NCBI GenBank assembly: GCA_014378085.1
Contig: JACMOJ010000475.1
Location: 1-9,215 of the forward strand
From: Burkholderiales bacterium
GTDB taxonomy: Bacteria > Pseudomonadota > Gammaproteobacteria > Burkholderiales > Usitatibacteraceae
Direction of reading: 5' to 3'
DNA length: 9,215 nucleotides
This document shows positions 4,682 through 9,215 of this stretch, piece by piece. Under the pieces are notes generated by a model. The model did not search any database. It saw only the letters and a program-made list of their open reading frames with translations, and was not told the DNA's origin. Numbering within the stretch: the first letter of the stretch is position 1; each line of letters begins with the position of its first letter. Position numbers and translations under genes: made by a program.

Positions 4682-7372
4682 ATGAAAAAGAGTATACTTC
4701 AGGAATTCGCTCGGCTCACTATAGACACGCGCGAGCTTTTAAGAACCTTGCGCAATTCACTAAAGAATTGGCGTATCTATGGTCCATGGCTAGTAGCGGG
4801 ATTGTTGATATGGGGTACTTCGTGGGGAGTTCTTCTCACCGCGTTGGAAAGTGATAGGAGAAAAGCTAAATCTGACGGTATCGCCGAGGCGGCAACTCTA
4901 TCAAGAGTCTATGCGGGCCAAGTAGCCAGAACGATGGACGCGTTGGACCAAACCCTACTTCACGTCCGGTACGAATGGGCTTTGGCGAACGGGGCATTGA
5001 AATTAGATACGATGGCAGAGGAAGGGCTATTCCCACCTGTGACAACGTCCTATCTTGCCATAACGGACCGGGAAGGCAATGTCCGCACGAGCACGCTACC
5101 AGCCACAGGCAAGTTAAACCTGAAAGACAGGCCGTATTTTGTCGTGCAGATGGCGGCCACCGATGACAATTTATTCGTTGATAAACCGACCATCGGTCGG
5201 GTGTCGAAGCGCAGAGTTTTCCAATTTTCCAGACGGCTTTTGGACCTCAATGGCGATTTTGATGGCGTCGTCGTCATTTCGCTCACCCCAGCTTATTTTA
5301 CGGAGCACTTCGATGTGGCGACGTTTGGGAAGCATGGATACCTAGGCGTTGTGGGTGAAGACAACGTTATTCGCACCTCCCGTATCGGGCAGATTGTCCT
5401 AGACGAAAGCGGGCAAGTTTGGACAGAGACTCCTCAATTTTCGGCTCCCGGCGGCAGTGCTTGGTTTGAAGGGGGGCGATGGTTTTCTGACAAACGGAAT
5501 AGGATTGTAGGATGGCAGAAAGTGCCGGGGTATCCTTTGATTGCGGTGACTGGATTGGATGAGGAGGTCATCCTCGCATCATATTGGACCGCACGTGCCA
5601 ATACAATGCGTCGCGCCTTGCTAACGACCTTGGGGTTTGCGGTCGTCGTATTGGGCGGAATGGCTTTCTCGTTGCGCTTGGCTTGGAGAAAGAATCAACT
5701 CGACTTAATTCAAACAACCTATCGGATGGCAACCGAGGGAAGCAGCGAAGGGTTCTTCATTTTAGGAGCCCTGATAAATCCAAGTGGCGTAATTGACGAT
5801 TTCGAAGTAGTTGACTGCAATCAAAAGGGTGCTGAATTTTGCCGTCAAAGGCGTGAAGCAATCATTGGACGCAGATTTTCTAGTCTGTATCGAGAAGACA
5901 CCCACGAGCGCATCATGGTCGCGTTACAGCAGGCCGCTGTAGACGGTGCATTTGAGGGCGAACTCGAATTTCATCGCGGAGACGCCGATAGCTCTCGATG
6001 GATACACATGAGGGCACTTCGTTCTGATTCAAAATTGGCAATTACGCTTCGCGATATATCGGACACAAAAGCACATGTGGAAGAGCTTGAGTATCGCGGC
6101 AATCACGACGCTTTGACCGGATTGCCAAATCGTCATTGGCTTCAATGGTACCTCCCTAAGGCTATCGAATACGCGAAAGAAAATAATAGCGGAATCGCTC
6201 TGCTTTTCGTCGACTTGGACGGTTTTAAATTCGTCAATGACACTATGGGGCATGCTGCCGGCGACGAGATTCTGCGGCATTCGGCGCACCGACTGCAAGA
6301 GGCCGTGCGTCCGCATGACAATGTCGTCAGGATTGGCGGCGATGAATTCGTTGTAATACTTGAGAATAACGTACTGGTCGCTGATGCTGGACAAGTGGCT
6401 GCTCGAGTGTTAGCAGCGTTCAAGCCAAAGTTCAAGCTTATGAAAGGAGCGCATTCAATTGGTGCATCTATTGGCATTGGTGTATTTCCGCGCGATGGAG
6501 TGGATGCGGCCACACTCCTGCAAAATGCCGATATGGCAATGTATTCTGTGAAAACGAGCGGAAAGGGCGACTATCGTTTTTACGACCTAAAGTTTTTTGA
6601 CGAGCTTCGAGTGCGCCTGGAGCGGGAGGCAGAACTCCGACGAGCTGTGGAAAATGACGAATTCATCATGTACTATCAATTGCGCGTCGATTTTCTTACC
6701 AACGTTGCGACGAGCTTTGAGGCTCTGGTGCGCTGGGAACATCCCTCAAGGGGCCTAGTGGAGCCTCGCGAGTTCATTCCATTGGCAGAAGAAACGGGTC
6801 TTATCCTCAAGCTTGGCGAAATAGTAATTGATAAGGTGTGCTCCCAACTAGCGCTTTGGTCAAAACTAGGCGAGGTGATTCTTCCCGTGTCTGTGAATGT
6901 TTCGTCTCGGCAGTTTAATGAGACCGATATATCAAATATATTTTCTTCCGCTATATCGCGTTATCAAATTGACCCAAAGCTTCTTGAGATTGAGTTAACG
7001 GAATCGTCGATGATGGGGAGTAGTCCAAATATTACTAACTCGTTGGCAGCCATTCGAAAGCTCGGAATAAAACTCCTCATTGACGATTTTGGTACTGGGT
7101 ACTCATCTTTGGCTCAACTTCAGCTACTTGATTTCGACATCTTAAAAATAGACCAAGCCTTTACCAGCCGGCTTGATGATAATGAGCAGGCCCGAGTGCT
7201 CTTTACAGCCATCATTACCATGGCTCATGCTTTAACAATGAGAGTCGTTGCTGAGGGCGTTGAAAATGCGAGGCAAGTAGATATTTTGCGTTCGTTGGGC
7301 TGTGATGAAATGCAGGGATTTTATATTTCAGTTCCGATGCCAGCGACAGATAGGCAACGATACGTTACGTAG
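4682..7372 (+). CDS. Cache-PAS-GGDEF-EAL cyclic-di-GMP synthase/phosphodiesterase
   Basis: This 896-aa inner-membrane protein combines both cyclic-di-GMP activities. A membrane helix (about residues 35-55) and another (about 312-334) enclose a periplasmic Cache-like sensor containing ITDREGNVRTS and LKDRPYF (126-153). A PAS-like region follows (about 342-465), then GGDEF (about 470-635) with an intact GGDEF signature (552-556) and, five residues upstream, an RPHD inhibitory site (543-546). The EAL domain (about 645-890) keeps EAL (680-682), Asn739, Glu771, DDFGTG (801-806), Lys822, AEGVE (857-861) and Gln878, so it also looks active. The usual QP after the YYQ strand is QL here. The start at 4682 has only a weak GAAGAG 8 nt upstream. 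Codon use is lower in GC than in the left part of the window. Ligand and targets are unknown. Which activity dominates cannot be judged. Confidence 0.95.
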   Translation: MKKSILQEFARLTIDTRELLRTLRNSLKNWRIYGPWLVAGLLIWGTSWGVLLTALESDRRKAKSDGIAEAATLSRVYAGQVARTMDALDQTLLHVRYEWALANGALKLDTMAEEGLFPPVTTSYLAITDREGNVRTSTLPATGKLNLKDRPYFVVQMAATDDNLFVDKPTIGRVSKRRVFQFSRRLLDLNGDFDGVVVISLTPAYFTEHFDVATFGKHGYLGVVGEDNVIRTSRIGQIVLDESGQVWTETPQFSAPGGSAWFEGGRWFSDKRNRIVGWQKVPGYPLIAVTGLDEEVILASYWTARANTMRRALLTTLGFAVVVLGGMAFSLRLAWRKNQLDLIQTTYRMATEGSSEGFFILGALINPSGVIDDFEVVDCNQKGAEFCRQRREAIIGRRFSSLYREDTHERIMVALQQAAVDGAFEGELEFHRGDADSSRWIHMRALRSDSKLAITLRDISDTKAHVEELEYRGNHDALTGLPNRHWLQWYLPKAIEYAKENNSGIALLFVDLDGFKFVNDTMGHAAGDEILRHSAHRLQEAVRPHDNVVRIGGDEFVVILENNVLVADAGQVAARVLAAFKPKFKLMKGAHSIGASIGIGVFPRDGVDAATLLQNADMAMYSVKTSGKGDYRFYDLKFFDELRVRLEREAELRRAVENDEFIMYYQLRVDFLTNVATSFEALVRWEHPSRGLVEPREFIPLAEETGLILKLGEIVIDKVCSQLALWSKLGEVILPVSVNVSSRQFNETDISNIFSSAISRYQIDPKLLEIELTESSMMGSSPNITNSLAAIRKLGIKLLIDDFGTGYSSLAQLQLLDFDILKIDQAFTSRLDDNEQARVLFTAIITMAHALTMRVVAEGVENARQVDILRSLGCDEMQGFYISVPMPATDRQRYVT

Positions 7373-7640
7373 TCAATGTCCGGATTTTATGTATTTTTAT
7401 GGATTGCATAGGACTCTCCTCTCGCGTCATCCCAAATATTTTCTGGCAGTGTACGCATGTACGTATGCACCAATTAATTATTGGGGAACTATTATCCACG
7501 GCAAAAAGCATGGGGGCATCGTATGGAATTCCAGGAGCCGCGCTAGTGACACCTCTACATTGTCCACCACCGCACCTGCTAGCGAAGTTGTAGGAAAGCC
7601 ATTGCACGCATATCGAGCATCGACCAGTTCCCCCGGGTGC

Positions 7641-8159
7641 CTATATGTGCTTGTGTTTACCTCCCAAGTACGCGACCGCGGAGGGTGTCGCAATAAATGC
7701 TACTGATTCACAGGAAATTTCGGGACTGACGAGACTCCATAAGAGTGTCGACTCACCATACCACGACAGCTTGTGCGTGCCGGGGACGTAGTCAGCTACC
7801 GGCATTTGATAGCAATGCTCGCTCGCCATCTTTCCCAGTCCTGCCAGCTCCGTGGGTGTGGCAGAAAAATACTGGCAGCCCATCTCATCCTCGAATTCTG
7901 GCGCTTCAAGAACTACTACCGACGGGTTCAGGTCCGGGGACGGCTCGCCCGGGGTCTTGCCGCCAACTTTTGCAGTTACATTAAAATTCCTTCCGTGAAG
8001 CTCTATATTTGCAAGCGGTAAGATTTCCATTTGTACCCCGATTTTTATCATCTCGTTCGAAACCGTTTCCTCGCACAATTCCTGGCGCTTGCGGTAGGTC
8101 AGCCCCACTGAACTGGCAAGGGATGCGATGTCCGCATACTTTGACGTTGCCGCGATCAC
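7641..8159 (-). CDS. hypothetical protein, GTG start, possibly truncated
   Basis: An open frame of 172 codons runs from a GTG at 8157-8159 to TAG at 7641-7643. Its codon choice looks coding and the product is a mixed, soluble sequence with segments such as HGRNFNVTAKVGGKTPGEP and EFEDEMGCQYFSATPTELAG. I do not recognise a family, and no signal peptide or membrane segment is visible. The start is doubtful: no ATG precedes residue 35, an in-frame TAG lies five codons upstream, and the GTG has no properly spaced ribosome binding site. It may be the 3' part of a longer gene that lost its 5' end, which fits the decayed transporter next to it. The 268 nt to its left, after the cyclic-di-GMP gene, contain only short unconvincing frames and a small imperfect hairpin near 7470-7484. 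Confidence 0.45.
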   Translation of the reverse strand: MIAATSKYADIASLASSVGLTYRKRQELCEETVSNEMIKIGVQMEILPLANIELHGRNFNVTAKVGGKTPGEPSPDLNPSVVVLEAPEFEDEMGCQYFSATPTELAGLGKMASEHCYQMPVADYVPGTHKLSWYGESTLLWSLVSPEISCESVAFIATPSAVAYLGGKHKHI

Positions 8160-8243
8160 TCCATCATACGGCTAGTTTTGGAAAAGGCCGAGCACACTAG
8201 AACGACGATTCCGTTGAATTGAGGTACTTACCCTCACCTTTGG

Positions 8244-8475
8244 GTGAAGAAGTTCGGCCGGGTCAAATTACAGGCTCCGCTGACGATGACCCAAGTGGGA
8301 TTGCCACATATTCCCAGGCGGTGCCCAGGTTGGTTTCGGCATGCTTTGGAAATTGCTGGTCGGAATCCAGATTGTGAGCGCCAGAATCGGACCCGTCACC
8401 GGGCACGGACTCGCGACCAACATCCGCCTCTACCCGCCGTCGCTGCTGTACTTCATTGTTGGGTTAGGTATCGCG
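8244..8475 (+). pseudogene. frameshifted N-terminal remnant of an NRAMP metal transporter
   Basis: Three successive frames give consecutive pieces of the N-terminus of an NRAMP-family divalent metal transporter. VKKFG (8244-8258) is followed, one base short, by PGQITGSADDDPSGIATYSQ (from 8258). That continues, one base short again at 8320, as GAQVGFGMLWKLL, and in the same frame VGIQIVSARIGPVTGHGLA and TNIRLYPPSLLYFIVGLG (to about 8475). The DDDPSG stretch is the helix-1 metal-binding loop of the family. Between WKLL and VGIQ the family normally has a few more residues (a TYPLM-like segment), so a short in-frame deletion is likely. No NRAMP similarity follows, although the family is about 400 residues or more. 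The gene is therefore dead: two frameshifts, a deletion and loss of most of the protein. Confidence 0.75.
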
Positions 8476-8847
8476 ACGGAGGACGTTGACGGGTTGCTCG
8501 GCAATTACGTGGGCAGCGGCAGCGGCCGTTGGCTATGGCCGTCATCGGCGGGCGTTGTTTGGACGATAGCAGGTACGCGCGTTTGTATCTGTAACCGTCT
8601 AAGGGTATGTTTTAGTGTGTTTATTCTCATTCGAGTCTAGGTCTTGCCCATGTGCTCCTATCTCCAACGCCCACTGCTGTGAAAAATCGCCGGTCGGCCT
8701 CATCGGACGCCATATTTTTGCCGTTAAACGGCGAAATCGTGAGACGATGCAAACGGGCATAACACATTGATTTTAAGTGAGAATGCGGCGTGAAACGCAA
8801 GGGATCAATTTCGTAATTTGGATGCAAAGTATTTCAGGAGGTCTGCA
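8476..8847. other. gap between transporter remnant and kinase gene
   Basis: The first part (to about 8570) is GC-rich and may be unrecognisable remnant. The rest is mixed. GCCGT-TAA-ACGGC near 8723-8735 forms a small hairpin without a T tract. The promoter of the kinase gene should lie in the last 100 bases, but no clear consensus pair is visible. Confidence 0.35.
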
Positions 8848-9215
8848 ATGATGCACAATTTTTTAGCCAACAATCGGAACGAGCTCATTCAACGATGTAC
8901 GGAAAAGGTTGCCAAAAGACCTACGAGGAGTGCCACGAAGAAACAATTGGAAAATGGTATTCCTCGGTTTATTGACCAACTTACCAGGACGCTTCAAGCG
9001 GAGCTAGGAGACGAAGCGGCGGCTGGCTTTAAAATTTCAGGCGCGTCGGGTGGTGCCGGTTCTGCGTCGTCGGAAATCGGGATGAGTGCGGCAGCTCACG
9101 GTACGGAATTGTTGAACCTCGATTACACCATCGACCAGGTCGTTCATGATTACGGAGACCTCTGCCAAGCCATAACGGATTTGGCGGTCGAGCGCGACGC
9201 GCCTTTTTCCGTTGA
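8848..9215 (+). CDS. probable sensor histidine kinase, N-terminal part
   Basis: An AGGAGG at 8836-8841 lies 6 nt before tandem ATG codons at 8848 and 8851, so the start is clear; the first is preferred by spacing. The 122 visible codons run off the right edge without a stop. The product begins MMHNFLANNRNELIQRCTEK, continues with a helical region (PRFIDQLTRTLQAEL), a Gly/Ser-rich segment, and AAAHGTELLNLDYTIDQVVH followed by DYGDLCQAITDLAVERDAPF. I recall this N-terminal input domain from soluble histidine kinases of soil proteobacteria, where a HisKA-HATPase core follows. Those catalytic domains are outside the window, so kinase identity rests on the N-terminus alone. No membrane segment is seen, suggesting a cytoplasmic sensor. 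Its partner and signal are unknown. Confidence 0.75.
   Translation, partial: MMHNFLANNRNELIQRCTEKVAKRPTRSATKKQLENGIPRFIDQLTRTLQAELGDEAAAGFKISGASGGAGSASSEIGMSAAAHGTELLNLDYTIDQVVHDYGDLCQAITDLAVERDAPFSV

Larger units (their letters stand above)
2891..9215. mobile_element. genomic island, left end (right end outside window)
   Basis: The tRNA reads leftwards and its 3' fragment lies at 2844-2890, so the inserted DNA must begin to the right and continue until an intact tRNA-Pro(CGG), which does not occur in this window. Supporting signs are a clear drop in GC from 2891 on, an excisionase/AlpA-like regulator as the first gene, clustered repeats beside the attachment site, mixed codon use between cargo genes, and a decayed transporter gene. 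No integrase is visible. It may sit beside the intact tRNA. How far the island extends, and whether the histidine kinase gene at the right edge belongs to it, cannot be seen. Confidence 0.6.

Noticed and set aside
7302..7706. 134-codon plus-strand frame overlapping the end of the cyclic-di-GMP gene
   Set aside because: It overlaps a well supported gene, has irregular composition, and shows no recognisable protein signal.
8627..8827. 66-codon minus-strand frame before the kinase gene
   Set aside because: No ribosome binding site or recognisable product, and it occupies the expected promoter region of the kinase gene.

Overview
The window looks like a boundary between the chromosome of a GC-rich betaproteobacterium, probably an Oxalobacteraceae member (Massilia/Duganella/Janthinobacterium type), and an integrated genomic island. 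The taxonomic guess is an inference. It rests on the GC-rich codon use on the left, the tRNA-Pro(CGG) sequence and the general flavour of the small proteins. No taxonomic marker gene is present.

Left part (1-2843, GC-rich, core-like). A two-gene minus-strand operon holds a protein that resembles the DUF6345 family, with a clan CD-like His/Cys pair, and an unknown alpha-helical protein that runs off the left edge. A convergent plus-strand gene encodes a 93-aa two-helix membrane protein. It faces two small minus-strand genes (87 aa and 35 aa) that abut stop-to-start, and a strong hairpin lies in the gap. Next comes a frameshifted 49-codon remnant.

Boundary (2844-2890). The 3' 47 nt of a tRNA-Pro(CGG) gene, from anticodon loop to CCA, lie on the minus strand. 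The 5' half is replaced by unrelated sequence. This is the usual footprint of site-specific integration into a tRNA 3' end. Since the tRNA reads leftwards, the island lies to the right and the intact tRNA should be at its far end, outside this window.

Right part (2891-9215, lower GC, mixed composition). Just inside the boundary are a terminator-like hairpin, a perfect 20-bp palindrome and short direct repeats, then a gene for an excisionase/AlpA-like helix-turn-helix protein. Cargo follows: a VIT1/CCC1-family metal transporter, a large Cache-PAS-GGDEF-EAL cyclic-di-GMP enzyme with both active sites intact, an unrecognised 172-codon reading frame, a multiply frameshifted N-terminal remnant of an NRAMP metal transporter, and the start of what looks like a sensor histidine kinase. 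The integrase was not found and may lie at the other end.

Together the island cargo suggests metal handling plus environmental signalling, but no single pathway links the genes. The best candidates for something less described are the protease-like operon at the left edge and the att-proximal repeat cluster.
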